This document shows, piece by piece, positions 1 to 12,300 of a stretch of DNA of 33,940 nucleotides. Below the pieces are notes generated by a model. That model saw only the letters and a program-made list of their open reading frames with translations. It was not told where the DNA came from and did not search any database. How positions within the stretch are numbered: position 1 is the first letter of the stretch; each line of letters opens with the position of its first letter. The translations under genes were made by a program, and so were the position numbers. Source of the DNA: Hyphomicrobium sp. (lineage in GTDB: Bacteria > Pseudomonadota > Alphaproteobacteria > Rhizobiales > Hyphomicrobiaceae); the NCBI GenBank assembly GCA_024230315.1, contig JAAERO010000070.1, forward strand, positions 1 through 33,940, in the 5' to 3' direction.

Positions 1-209
1 AGCCTCTCGCGGAAGAGCCACAGCGTTGCGGCGTCGGGGATGCGGCCGGCGTTGGACTTTTTTGCGTCGTCCGGCGTCACAACGACGGCCTCGATGTCGG
101 CGCGAAAGCTCTCCCAACACACGAGCTTGTCGATAGCCTCAAGCCGATCACCCCTCTTCGACAGCAGCTCAAGCCGCCTGTCAGAATCGAAAAACCCAAT
201 CTGCGCCAT
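1..209 (-). pseudogene. IS5-family transposase, N-terminal fragment with internal deletion
   Basis: The reading frame on the - strand starts at ATG 207-209 (MAQIGFFDSDRRLELLS) and runs off the window start after 69 full codons. The opening GFFD..RL..LS..GD.LEAID and the stretch AVVVTPDDAKKSNAGR match the start of IS5-family transposases. In that family a GRxP block, a hydrophobic stretch and a DRLSF.RFLGL segment follow before PD.TT.WLFRE.L. Here AGR (residue 56) is joined directly to IPDAATLWLFRERL, so roughly 45 residues are missing in frame; the join lies between positions 41 and 42. The family assignment is from memory of the motif order. The missing segment probably makes the protein inactive. 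The C-terminal DDE residues lie outside the window. Confidence 0.8.
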
Positions 210-283
210 CGTGCCCCGCCCGAATCAATCTGTCAGGCATCAGACTCGCATAAGTCGGAGTATGGGTTATTTTTCGAGGTGCC
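210..283 (-). mobile_element. Putative terminal segment of the IS5-family element
   Basis: Between the transposase start and position 283 lies a non-coding leader of the length expected between an IS5-type inverted repeat and its transposase. Read on the - strand, the putative end starts GGCACCTCGAAAAATA at 283. It is bordered by CTAG at 284-287, which fits the YTAR target preference known for the IS5 subgroup. The other end of the element is outside the window, so the inverted repeat cannot be confirmed. Confidence 0.4.
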
Positions 284-385
284 CTAGAGAGAAAAGGCGC
301 TGCCTCGCGTTTGCGAAGCCACTCGCGTTGCTATTGACTTTCGGGGCGTCTTCACAATAAACAACGGAAGTAATTGCCCTGCCGC

Positions 386-415
386 TTCAACGCGCGGGGC
401 GATTTCGTTTATAGC
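386..415 (+). promoter_or_regulatory. Weak candidate promoter for the tRNA-Tyr/tRNA-Gly unit
   Basis: TTCAAC (386-391) and TATAGC (410-415) are separated by 18 bases and would start transcription about 25 bases before tRNA-Tyr. An alternative is TTGACT at 334-339 with an A/T-rich -10 region around 355-363. Both are pattern matches only. Nothing else was recognised between 288 and 445. Confidence 0.3.
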
Positions 416-445
416 TTGTGCTGTCCAGATGCTGGCCGAAGTCTT

Positions 446-530
446 GGAGGGGTGCCCGAGTGGCTAAAGGGGACGGACTGTAAATCCGTTGGCTATGCCT
501 ACGTTGGTTCGAATCCAACCCCCTCCACCA
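446..530 (+). tRNA. tRNA-Tyr (anticodon GTA)
   Basis: This is an 85-base class II tRNA with an encoded CCA end. The acceptor stem GGAGGGG (446-452) pairs with CCCCTCC (520-526), followed by A and CCA (528-530). The anticodon loop CTGTAAA is closed by ACGGA/TCCGT and places GTA at 480-482. The T arm is GTTGG-TTCGAAT-CCAAC. The long variable region is typical of bacterial tRNA-Tyr. It lies 19 bases before tRNA-Gly and is probably transcribed with it. Confidence 0.97.
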
Positions 531-549
531 GACCTTCGGTGCAAGCCAA

Positions 550-623
550 GCGGGTGTAGCTCAATGGTAGAGCAACAGCCTTCCAAGCTGATGACGAGGG
601 TTCGATTCCCTTCACCCGCTCCA
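550..623 (+). tRNA. tRNA-Gly (anticodon TCC)
   Basis: This is a 74-base tRNA with an encoded CCA. The acceptor stem GCGGGTG (550-556) pairs with CACCCGC (613-619), then T and CCA (621-623). The anticodon loop CTTCCAA places TCC at 582-584, and GGTTCGATTCC forms the T loop. A Tyr-Gly tRNA pair upstream of secE-nusG is also seen in other proteobacteria, where tufB often follows; here it does not. Confidence 0.97.
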
Positions 624-658
624 TTTAAACTTGGTGCCGCGGGAGAGTAGGAGCGTTG

Positions 659-982
659 ATGCTGGTCGTCACGACCAACGATCTGCCGGGCTATCGCGTG
701 GTCAAGCATTTGGGCATGGCACGCGGGCTAACGGTGCGATCGCGCAGCATCGTCGGCAATATCGGCGCTGCTATCCAGATCGTCTTCGGAGGCAATATCA
801 CTCTATATACGAAGCTTGCAGAACAGGCGCGCAGCGAGGCATTCGATCACCTGGTCGCGCATGCGGAAGAGATGGGTGCCAATGCCATTCTCGCTATGCG
901 CTATGACGCTAACGAAATTGCCGCAGCCGTGACGGAGGTGCTGGCTTATGGGACGGCTGTGGTGGTCGAGGAGGTGCGCTGA
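659..982 (+). CDS. UPF0145 (YbjQ family) protein
   Basis: The product is a 107-residue soluble protein. It starts [15 protein letters not shown] and contains the family core [19 protein letters not shown], a middle helix rich in Ala and Glu, and the closing [13 protein letters not shown]...[11 protein letters not shown]. This matches the YbjQ_1/UPF0145 family, annotated as putative heavy-metal-binding on structural grounds; its cellular role is not established. I chose ATG 659 because AGGAG at 649-653 is 5 bases upstream; a TTG at 656 is too close to that site. The gene sits between tRNA-Gly and tRNA-Trp and probably shares their transcript, which is an inference. The sequence does not show a link to translation. 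Confidence 0.88.
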   Translation: MLVVTTNDLPGYRVVKHLGMARGLTVRSRSIVGNIGAAIQIVFGGNITLYTKLAEQARSEAFDHLVAHAEEMGANAILAMRYDANEIAAAVTEVLAYGTAVVVEEVR

Positions 983-1013
983 TTCTGCCATGAGGCGAAT
1001 GAGCCACTAGCAA

Positions 1014-1042
1014 GTGACAAACGCAGGAACATCGGTTAAGTA
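1014..1042 (+). promoter_or_regulatory. Candidate promoter for tRNA-Trp
   Basis: GTGACA (1014-1019) and TAAGTA (1037-1042) are 17 bases apart, about 40 bases before tRNA-Trp. The match to the sigma-70 consensus is moderate, and read-through from the upstream gene is equally possible. Confidence 0.3.
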
Positions 1043-1083
1043 TGCCGCCCCCGCGTGCCGGCAGCATGCGTCGAACGCGAATT

Positions 1084-1159
1084 AGGGGTGTAGCTCAATT
1101 GGCAGAGCGTCGGTCTCCAAAACCGAAGGTTGGGGGTTCGAGACCCTCCGCCCCTGCCA
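1084..1159 (+). tRNA. tRNA-Trp (anticodon CCA)
   Basis: This is a 76-base tRNA with an encoded CCA at 1157-1159. The acceptor stem AGGGGTG (1084-1090) pairs with CGCCCCT (1149-1155) and the discriminator base is G. The anticodon loop CTCCAAA places CCA at 1117-1119, and GGTTCGAGACC forms the T loop. A tRNA-Trp directly before secE is the usual proteobacterial arrangement. Confidence 0.97.
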
Positions 1160-1219
1160 AATCGTGTTGGTCGTCTCTATGGCCAGGGCGCCGGGACGGC
1201 CGGCAGCTGGCACATGGAG

Positions 1220-1236
1220 TGCGACAGGTTGTCGCA
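1220..1236 (+). terminator. Hairpin between tRNA-Trp and secE
   Basis: TGCGACA (1220-1226) and TGTCGCA (1230-1236) form a perfect 7-base inverted repeat with a very short centre. No clear T run follows (TTGTGCC), so it may be a processing signal or a weak attenuator instead of a full terminator. It lies 24 bases before the secE start. Confidence 0.4.
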
Positions 1237-1259
1237 TTGTGCCTGGGGACGTGAAATTA

Positions 1260-1457
1260 ATGGCCAAATACAATCCGGTCCAGTTTATTCAGGAAGTGCG
1301 TCAAGAGGTGGCCAAGGTTACTTGGCCGACCTGGAAGGAAATATGGATCACGACCATCATGGTCTTGGTGATGGTTGCGCTCGCGGCAATATTTTTCCTA
1401 CTGACAGACCAAGTGATTGGCTGGCTTGTCCAGATGGTGCTGGGCGGCAACCGCTAG
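1260..1457 (+). CDS. secE: Preprotein translocase subunit SecE
   Basis: The product is a 65-residue single-span inner-membrane protein that clamps the SecY channel in the Sec translocon. It starts MAKYNPVQFIQEVRQEV. The conserved amphipathic helix motif EVAKVTWPTWKE is at residues 17-28, and one hydrophobic segment follows at about 30-57. The length fits the short SecE form found in most bacteria outside enterics. The reading frame is open further upstream, but ATG 1260 is the only start matching the family, with GGGGA at 1245-1249. nusG follows after 63 bases, the standard secE-nusG pairing. Confidence 0.96.
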   Translation: MAKYNPVQFIQEVRQEVAKVTWPTWKEIWITTIMVLVMVALAAIFFLLTDQVIGWLVQMVLGGNR

Positions 1458-1520
1458 AGCGGTCGGAGCAAAACTGAAGTGTCCACAAATCTCGCGGAAA
1501 CGCGCTACGAGAAGAAGGTA

Positions 1521-2057
1521 ATGGCGAAGCGCTGGTACATTGTGCACGCCTACACAAACTTTGAGCGCAAGGTGGCCGACGCCATCAAGGAGCGCGCAAA
1601 GGCGGCGGGACTGGGTGACCTCTTCGAGGAGGTTCTGGTGCCGACCGAGGAGGTGGTGGAGATCAAGCGGGGGCGTAAGATCCAGGTGGAGCGCAAGTTC
1701 CTGCCGGGTTATGTGCTCGTGAAGATGGAGATGACCGACTCGGCGTTTCTGCTGATCAAGAACACGCCCAAGGTCACCGGGTTCCTCGGCGCGGAAAACA
1801 AGCCGATGCCGATCTCCGAGGAGGAGGCGATGCGCATCCTCCACCAGGTTCAGGAGGGTGTGGAGCGGCCAAAGCCGTCGATCACCTTCGAGATCGGCGA
1901 GCAGGTGAAGGTGGCGGATGGCCCATTCGCCTCGTTCTCCGGGCACGTCGAAGAGGTGGACGAGGAACGGGCACGTGTGAAGGTGGCTGTTTCGATCTTT
2001 GGGCGTCCGACGCCGGTAGAGCTGGAGTTCGGCCAGGTCGAAAAGGTGCCGATCTAG
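1521..2057 (+). CDS. nusG: Transcription termination/antitermination factor NusG
   Basis: NusG is a 178-residue elongation factor that binds RNA polymerase through its NGN domain and contacts Rho or ribosomal protein S10 through its KOW domain. The NGN domain begins RWYIVHAYTNFERKV and includes FLPGYVLVKM and the TGFLG segment. The KOW domain is near residues 123-175 (VADGPFASFSGHVEEVD). ATG 1521 is chosen because GAAGG lies just upstream and MAKRWYIVHAY is the normal start; a GTG at 1479 would add 14 unconserved residues. The length is normal for alphaproteobacteria. Confidence 0.97.
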   Translation: MAKRWYIVHAYTNFERKVADAIKERAKAAGLGDLFEEVLVPTEEVVEIKRGRKIQVERKFLPGYVLVKMEMTDSAFLLIKNTPKVTGFLGAENKPMPISEEEAMRILHQVQEGVERPKPSITFEIGEQVKVADGPFASFSGHVEEVDEERARVKVAVSIFGRPTPVELEFGQVEKVPI

Positions 2058-2123
2058 GCGCGCTGCAATAAAGGAGAGCGAACGAGCGTAGATATTAATG
2101 AGTGATCGCGCGCGAGCGGCGAA

Positions 2124-2220
2124 CCGCAGACGACCTCTCTTGAGGCCTCCTGCGGAATAATGTGCGGGAGGGCCTGATGAGCCCGCTTCACCGCTAACCC
2201 TGGGAAGGAAAGCCCTTCCC
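2124..2220 (+). promoter_or_regulatory. Structured leader of rplK-rplA (candidate L1-binding region)
   Basis: Three hairpins sit in the 184-base gap before rplK. The first pairs CCGCAG (2124-2129) with CTGCGG (2150-2155) and has an inner CCTC/GAGG stem. The second pairs GCGGG (2164-2168) with CCCGC (2182-2186). The third pairs GGGAAGG (2202-2208) with CCTTCCC (2214-2220), 10 bases before the ribosome binding site. In E. coli, L1 represses the L11-L1 operon by binding a leader structure. Assigning that role here is inference from position and folding. Confidence 0.45.
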
Positions 2221-2241
2221 GTCAAGTCCTAAGGGGAAACC

Positions 2242-2670
2242 ATGGCGAAGAAAATTGACGGCTACATCAATCTGCAGGTGCCAGCGGGGCAGGCCAATCC
2301 CTCACCGCCCATCGGACCCGCGCTCGGTCAGCGCGGTGTCAACATCATGGAGTTCTGCAAAGCGTTCAACGCTAAGTCGAAGGATACAGAGCAAGGCACG
2401 CCGATTCCGGTGACGATCACTGTGTACTCGGATCGCTCCTTTTCTTTCGTGATGCGCACGCCTCCCGCCTCCTTCTTTTTGAAGAAGGCAGCAAAGCTCG
2501 GCTCGGGAAGCAAGGAGCCGGGGCGCACGGTGGTGGGCAAGGTCACGATGGACCAAGTCCGTGAGATCGCAAAGCTGAAGATGAAGGATCTCAACACTGA
2601 AGACGTCGAGGCTGCGGCCCAGACAATCGCTGGGTCGGCCCGCTCCATGGGTCTTGAGGTAACGGAGTAG
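2242..2670 (+). CDS. rplK: 50S ribosomal protein L11
   Basis: L11 is a 142-residue protein of the GTPase-associated centre. It binds 23S rRNA helices 43/44 together with L10-L12 and takes part in factor binding and RelA activation. The N-terminal domain carries the proline-rich [17 protein letters not shown] and the [12 protein letters not shown] segment; the C-terminal RNA-binding domain covers about residues 70-142 ([19 protein letters not shown]). Start and length match the family, with AAGGGG 5 bases upstream. rplA begins 4 bases after the stop, so the two are translationally linked. Confidence 0.98.
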   Translation: MAKKIDGYINLQVPAGQANPSPPIGPALGQRGVNIMEFCKAFNAKSKDTEQGTPIPVTITVYSDRSFSFVMRTPPASFFLKKAAKLGSGSKEPGRTVVGKVTMDQVREIAKLKMKDLNTEDVEAAAQTIAGSARSMGLEVTE

Positions 2671-2674
2671 GTCG

Positions 2675-3406
2675 ATGGCGCAGAAAATGAGCGAAGAAGC
2701 CATCAAGGCGGCACGGCTGGCCGGCGGTAAGCGGCTGGCGGCTGCACGCCAGGGTGTTAGCCGGGATAAGTACCATACGATTGACGAGGCCGTGAAACTC
2801 TTGAAGGGCCGCGCGACGGCGAAGTTTGACGAGACTGTCGAGGTGGCAATGAACCTTGGGGTCGACCCCAAGCATGCTGATCAGATGGTGCGCGGCGTGT
2901 GCAATCTGCCGAACGGCTCAGGTCGCACGTCGCGTGTTGCTGTGTTTGCGCGCGGTGACAAGGCGGACGAGGCGACGGCGGCGGGCGCCGACGTTGTTGG
3001 TGCGGAAGATCTGGTTGAACAGGTGTCGAAGGGTACGATCAACTTCGACCGCTGCATCGCTACGCCCGACATGATGGCGCTTGTTGGGCGTCTGGGAAAG
3101 GTTCTGGGCCCTCGTGGCCTGATGCCCAATCCGCGTGTCGGCACGGTGACGATGGATGTCGCCAATGCAGTGAAGGGTGCCAAGGGCGGATCGGTGGAGT
3201 TTCGCGTCGAGAAGGCGGGCATTGTACACGGCGGTGTCGGCAAGGCGAGCTTCACGGAAACGGCGCTGGTTGAGAACATCAAGGCGTTCGTGGACGCCGT
3301 TATGAAGGCAAGGCCCACGGGAGCCAAGGGAACGTATTTGAAGCGCGTGTCGATCACGTCAACCATGGGGCCGGGCGTCAAAGTCGATGCCTCAAGCCTC
3401 TTATGA
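2675..3406 (+). CDS. rplA: 50S ribosomal protein L1
   Basis: L1 forms the mobile L1 stalk near the E site, moves deacylated tRNA, and in E. coli represses its own operon. The 243-residue product shows [20 protein letters not shown] at about residues 50-69, the hinge region with [14 protein letters not shown], and a C-terminal [16 protein letters not shown]. It is about ten residues longer than the usual 230-235. The extra length is at the N terminus ([20 protein letters not shown]), and ATG 2687 is an alternative start. ATG 2675 is kept because it directly follows the rplK stop. Confidence 0.97.
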   Translation: MAQKMSEEAIKAARLAGGKRLAAARQGVSRDKYHTIDEAVKLLKGRATAKFDETVEVAMNLGVDPKHADQMVRGVCNLPNGSGRTSRVAVFARGDKADEATAAGADVVGAEDLVEQVSKGTINFDRCIATPDMMALVGRLGKVLGPRGLMPNPRVGTVTMDVANAVKGAKGGSVEFRVEKAGIVHGGVGKASFTETALVENIKAFVDAVMKARPTGAKGTYLKRVSITSTMGPGVKVDASSLL

Positions 3407-3447
3407 TGGGCAGCCCGCGGCGTAAGCCGAGGGCATTTGAAGAATTC

Positions 3448-3477
3448 AGACATGCCACCTCTTTGGAGGTCGTGTCT
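3448..3477 (+). promoter_or_regulatory. Hairpin downstream of rplA
   Basis: AGACA (3448-3452) pairs with TGTCT (3473-3477) around an inner stem ACCTC (3457-3461)/GAGGT (3466-3470) with a TTTG loop. It lies 41 bases after the rplA stop and has no T run. It may be an attenuator, an RNase processing site or part of the rplJ leader. Confidence 0.4.
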
Positions 3478-3559
3478 GGATCCGGGAGATAACGACCGTC
3501 CGCGGCCTTGTCTCCTGGAACTGTCCGAGATTGTGGGTGTTGGTTGGGTCGTTCAGACC

Positions 3560-3800
3560 GGCTGACTTAAGCCTCGAACAAGGGCCCGCATGAGACAGAA
3601 GACAATCCGGGTTTGTCGCTCATGCGTTGAGTGTTGGAGCCGGTTTGAACCTTCTGGGTCAGCACCGTGCCGCTTTATTCGGGCGCGCGGAAGGACGGCA
3701 ACGAAGCGTCGCCTGCAGCGGGTCATCTCGTGAACGGCGGCAGGGTGCAACCCGCGGTAAGCGCTTAACGAGGCGCAACCGCAATTACTGGAGTGAGCAG
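3560..3800 (+). promoter_or_regulatory. rplJL leader (candidate L10 leader)
   Basis: The rplA-rplJ gap is 394 bases and has no credible gene. Its second half matches the place where proteobacteria carry the L10 leader, which is bound by the L10(L12)4 complex to repress rplJL translation. The clearest structure pairs GCATGAG (3588-3594) with CTCATGC (3619-3625) around an inner GACAA (3601-3605)/TTGTC (3613-3617) stem. A promoter may also lie in this gap, but I saw no convincing -35/-10 pair. Confidence 0.45.
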
Positions 3801-4319
3801 GTGGATAGAGCCGCGAAAAGTGAGCTCGTGACGTCACTACACAACGTGTTCAAGGACACGGGGTTAGTGGTTGTTGCCCACTATGCCGGAATGACGGTCG
3901 CCCAGATGACCGACTACCGCCAACAGGTCAAGGGGGCGGGTGGTGTGGTTAAGGTGGCCAAAAACCGGCTGGCAAAGCTCGCAGTCAAGGACACTTCGTA
4001 CGATGCGATTTCAGATCTCTTCAAGGGGCAGACGTGCGTCGCCTACTCGAAGGATCCGATCGCGGCAGCGAAGGTCTCCGTCACATACGCCAAGGGGAAT
4101 GACAAGCTTGTCATTCTCGGCGGCGCAATGGGCGATACCGTCCTTGATGCGAACGGCGTCAAAGCGCTCGCCGAACTGCCATCGCTGGATGAGATAAGGG
4201 CCACGCTCATAGGTCTCCTAAACGCGCCGGCGACAAAGATCGCCCGCATGATCAAGGAACCGGGAGCGCAGCTTGCACGTGTCATTCAGGCGAAGGCGTC
4301 GCAAGGCGAGGCCGCATGA
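3801..4319 (+). CDS. rplJ: 50S ribosomal protein L10
   Basis: L10 is the 172-residue stalk base that anchors L7/L12 dimers to the ribosome next to L11. The N-terminal domain has [14 protein letters not shown], the conserved [11 protein letters not shown] and the [11 protein letters not shown] motif. The C-terminal helix from about residue 135 binds L7/L12. GTG 3801 is the start because it gives the family length and [10 protein letters not shown] alignment, and GGAG lies 7 bases upstream; the frame stays open for 58 more codons upstream with no family similarity. It is co-transcribed with rplL, 94 bases downstream. Confidence 0.96.
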   Translation: MDRAAKSELVTSLHNVFKDTGLVVVAHYAGMTVAQMTDYRQQVKGAGGVVKVAKNRLAKLAVKDTSYDAISDLFKGQTCVAYSKDPIAAAKVSVTYAKGNDKLVILGGAMGDTVLDANGVKALAELPSLDEIRATLIGLLNAPATKIARMIKEPGAQLARVIQAKASQGEAA

Positions 4320-4413
4320 CGGCATGGGCGGCGTTACGGCGTCACAAAGCAAATGCGCAGTTCCTAAAGACTACATTTTCAGACACTAGGTTCAGACCGG
4401 AAGGAAGCATGCC

Positions 4414-4782
4414 ATGACCGATCTTGCAAAGATCGTCGACGATTTATCAGGCCTCACCGTCTTGCAGGCGGCGGAACTCGCCACGATGTTGGAAGACAAG
4501 TGGGGCGTATCTGCGGCTGTAGCCGTCGCAGCTGCGGCGCCTGCAGCGGCCGCACCGGCTGCTGAGGAGCAGACGGAGTTCACCGTCATCCTCAAGGCCG
4601 CCGGTGACAAGAAGATCAACGTCATTAAGGAAGTTCGTGCCCTCACCGGCCTTGGTCTCAAGGAGGCGAAGGATCTGGTGGAGGCTGGTGGCAAGCCCGT
4701 CAAGGAGGGCGTGTCAAAAGACGAGGCAGACAAGGTGAAGAAGCAGCTCGAGGACCAGGGCGCGTCCGTCGAGATCAAGTGA
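4414..4782 (+). CDS. rplL: 50S ribosomal protein L7/L12
   Basis: This 122-residue acidic stalk protein is present in several copies and recruits translation GTPases. Residues 1-30 ([24 protein letters not shown]) form the dimerisation domain, an Ala/Pro hinge follows at about 33-50, and the C-terminal factor-binding domain starts near [18 protein letters not shown] and contains [18 protein letters not shown] lies 7 bases before ATG. The only small departure is LQAAEL where many relatives have a different helix face. Confidence 0.98.
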   Translation: MTDLAKIVDDLSGLTVLQAAELATMLEDKWGVSAAVAVAAAAPAAAAPAAEEQTEFTVILKAAGDKKINVIKEVRALTGLGLKEAKDLVEAGGKPVKEGVSKDEADKVKKQLEDQGASVEIK

Positions 4783-4915
4783 GGCAGCAGACATTCGGCG
4801 GTTGGTGATCGGATAGCTCCCGAGCGTCGACTGCCGCACGAAGACCACAATGCTCAATGATGGCGAGCCGATTATGATGGTTTTCTGGAGGGCCTTTTTG
4901 GGGTGATGCAATCCC

Positions 4916-4968
4916 AAAACGGGCCGTCTGGTGAACCGTTTTCAGGCGCGAGGGTTTGGCGGCCCTCG
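4916..4968 (+). promoter_or_regulatory. Paired hairpins before rpoB
   Basis: The 240-base rplL-rpoB gap contains AAAACGG (4916-4922)/CCGTTTT (4936-4942) and CGAGGG (4949-4954)/CCCTCG (4963-4968). In E. coli this gap holds an attenuator and an RNase III site that reduce rpoBC relative to ribosomal protein output. A similar role here is inferred from position only. Confidence 0.4.
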
Positions 4969-5022
4969 TCGCACAAAGCAGCAATGCGCAGGGTCGTCAC
5001 CTGCGAATGACAAGGAGCGGAA

Positions 5023-9177
<4,155 letters not shown>

Positions 9178-9192
9178 GTATTGAGACGACCA

Positions 9193-9269
9193 CTCGGAGC
9201 TGATGGTCTCCGAGGGCGCGCACTATGCCAAGCGCGCAGACGTTCTAAGGGCCCTTTGAGCCAGGGCCC
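9193..9269 (+). promoter_or_regulatory. Two inverted repeats in the rpoB-rpoC gap
   Basis: CTCGGAG (9193-9199) pairs perfectly with CTCCGAG (9208-9214). Further on, GGGCCC occurs at 9249-9254 and again at 9264-9269, able to form a stem with a 9-base loop. Neither has a T run. The gap is longer than the usual rpoB-rpoC spacer, and these stems may affect RNA processing. Confidence 0.4.
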
Positions 9270-9344
9270 ATTTGCCCAGGATGCCGCTTGATCCTCGGGC
9301 CTACAATAACGGGGTGTTCGCCGCGCCCCGAATGGAGAGACCGA

Positions 9345-12300
9345 ATGAACGAGATGACCAACCTGTTCAAGACGCAAGCGCCGCTCCCGACGTTTGACCA
9401 GATCAAAATATCGATCGCGAGTCCTGATGATATCCATTCCTGGTCATTCGGCGAGATCAAGAAGCCCGAAACGATCAACTACCGCACCTTCAAGCCGGAG
9501 CGGGACGGGCTTTTCTGTGCTCGCATCTTCGGTCCGATCAAGGACTACGAGTGCTTGTGCGGCAAGTACAAGCGCATGAAGTACAAGGGCCTAATCTGCG
9601 AGAAGTGCGGTGTTGAGGTGACGCTCGCCAAGGTGCGCCGCGAGCGCATGGGACATATCGAGTTGGCCGCTCCCGTCGCGCACATATGGTTCTTGAAATC
9701 GCTGCCATCGCGCATCGGTCTTCTGCTCGACATGCCGTTGAAGGAATTGGAGCGTGTTCTCTATTTCGAGAGCTACATTGTCATCGAGCCGGGCGTCACC
9801 GCGTACCGTGAAAAGCAGCTTCTCAGTGAGGAGGAGTACGATCGCGCGCTGGATGAGCATGGTCCCGATAGCTTCACCGCCGGGATCGGCGCGGAGGCGA
9901 TCCGCGTGATGCTCGCGGCCATGGACCTGCCAAAGATTAGTGAGGACTTGCGTCAGGAAATCTCCGAGGCGACCACCGAACTCAAGCCAAAGAAGCTCGG
10001 CAAACGGCTGAAAGTGATCGAGGCATTCATGGAGTCGGGCAACCGGCCTGAGTGGATGATCTTGACGGTGGTGCCGGTGATACCGCCGGAGCTGCGTCCG
10101 CTGGTTCCGCTTGATGGCGGCCGTTTTGCGACCTCCGACCTGAACGACCTCTATCGCCGTGTCATTAACCGCAACAATCGTCTCAAGCGGCTGATGGAAC
10201 TAAGGGCGCCCGACATCATCATCCGCAACGAAAAACGGATGCTACAGGAGTCCGTCGACGCGCTGTTCGATAATGGACGGCGCGGGCGCGTTATCACTGG
10301 CGCCAACAAGCGGCCGTTAAAGTCGCTTGCCGACATGCTCAAGGGCAAACAAGGCCGCTTCCGCCAGAACCTGCTGGGCAAGCGCGTTGACTATTCGGGC
10401 CGCTCCGTAATCGTGGTCGGCCCGGAGCTCAAGCTGCACCAGTGCGGCCTGCCTAAGAAGATGGCGCTCGAGCTGTTCAAGCCTTTCATCTATGCGAAGC
10501 TGCAGGCCCAGGGCCAAGCCGCGACGGTGAAGCAGGCCAAAAAGCTGGTGGAGAAGGAGCGTCCGGAGGTTTGGGATATCTTGGATGAGGTGATCCGTGA
10601 GCATCCCGTGTTTTTGAACCGCGCACCCACGTTGCATCGCCTCGGCATCCAGGCATTCGAGCCCACCCTGATCGAGGGCAAGGCGATTCAGCTGCACCCA
10701 CTCGTCTGCGCGGCCTTCAACGCCGACTTCGACGGTGACCAGATGGCCGTTCACGTGCCGCTGTCTCTGGAATCCCAGCTCGAAGCGCGCGTGTTGATGA
10801 TGTCGACCAACAACATCCTGCATCCGGCAAACGGTTCGCCCATCATCGTGCCAAGTCAGGACATTGTGTTGGGTCTCTACTACCTGTCGATCGTTCGCGA
10901 CAAGGCTCTCGGCGAAGGCATGTTGTTCGGTTCGGTCGACGAGGTGCGCCACGCGCTCGAGGCTAGTGTCGTGACTCTGCATTCGAAAGTGAAGGGGCGC
11001 TTCAATACGGTAAACAAGGAAGGGGAGGAGGTCACTGAAATCGTGGACACGACCCCCGGCCGCATGATGCTCGCAGAGTTGTTGCCGCGCCGGCCCGGGG
11101 TGGGCTTTGCGCTCGTCAACCAGCTACTGACGAAAAAGGCGATCACCAGCATGATTGATGCCGTCTACCGCAACTGCGGGCAGAAAGAGACGGTCATCTT
11201 CTGCGACCAGATCATGGCGCTCGGGTTTGACCAAGCCTTTAAGGCGGGCATCTCGTTCGGCAAGGACGACATGCAGATCCCTCACTCAAAGGCCAAGATC
11301 GTTGCGCAGACCAACGATATGGTGCTTGAGTTTGAGCAGCAATACAACGATGGCCTCATCACCCAGCTAGAAAAATACAACAAGGTCGTTGACGCTTGGT
11401 CGAAGTGCACCGACGAGATTGCCAAGGAAATGATGGATCGAATCTCGGCCGTACAAAAGGACAGCAAGGACGACCGCGAGCTGCCCATCAACTCGATCTA
11501 TATGATGAGCCACTCCGGCGCGCGCGGCAGCCCTGCGCAGATGAAGCAGCTTGCCGGAATGCGTGGCCTTATGACTAAGCCGTCGGGCGAGATCATCGAG
11601 ACGCCCATTATCTCCAACTTTAAAGAAGGGTTGTCGGTGCTCGAATACTTCAACTCGACGCACGGCGCGCGCAAGGGCCTTGCGGACACGGCACTCAAGA
11701 CCGCCAACTCGGGTTATCTCACCCGGCGTCTGGTCGACGTTGCGCAGGATAGCATCATTATTGAGGAGGATTGCAAAACCGAAGGCGGCATCAAGGTGCA
11801 AGCCGTCGTCGATGCCGGACAGGTGATCGTTTCGCTTGCCAACCGTGTGCTTGGGCGCACGGCTGCAGAAGACATCGTCGATCCGGCCGATCGTAAGAAG
11901 GTCATCGTCAAGACAGGCGAACTGATCGAGGAGCGCCATGCCGAGGTGATCGAGAAGGCAGAGGTGCAGGAAGTGCGTATCCGCTCGGTGCTGACCTGCG
12001 ATACGATCACGGGTGTGTGTGGAAAGTGTTATGGCCGCGATCTGGCACGCGGTACGCCGGTCAACATCGGCGAGGCGGTCGGCGTTATCGCCGCTCAGTC
12101 GATCGGTGAGCCAGGCACGCAGCTCACCATGCGTACGTTCCATATCGGTGGTACGGCAAACGTCGTTGACCAGTCGTTTATCGAATCCAACTTCAACGGC
12201 ACGGTGAAGGTCAAGAATCCGGCCGTGGTCAAGGACGGTCAGGGTCGCGAGATTTCAATGACCCGGACGATGTCGATCGTGATCGTCGATCAGAGCGGCA

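Noticed and set aside
40-360. Open frame of about 106 codons on the + strand at the left edge
   Set aside because: It runs antisense to the IS5-type transposase and through the element end; no family similarity.
464-709. Open frame on the - strand across tRNA-Tyr and tRNA-Gly
   Set aside because: It overlaps two well-supported tRNAs; such frames over tRNAs are a common annotation error.
1398-2225. 275-codon - strand frame opposite nusG and the rplK leader
   Set aside because: Its composition is that of a reverse shadow of nusG, and it has no family match.
10317-12143. Two long - strand frames (221 and 258 codons) opposite rpoC
   Set aside because: Both are shadows of a confirmed essential gene, without motifs.
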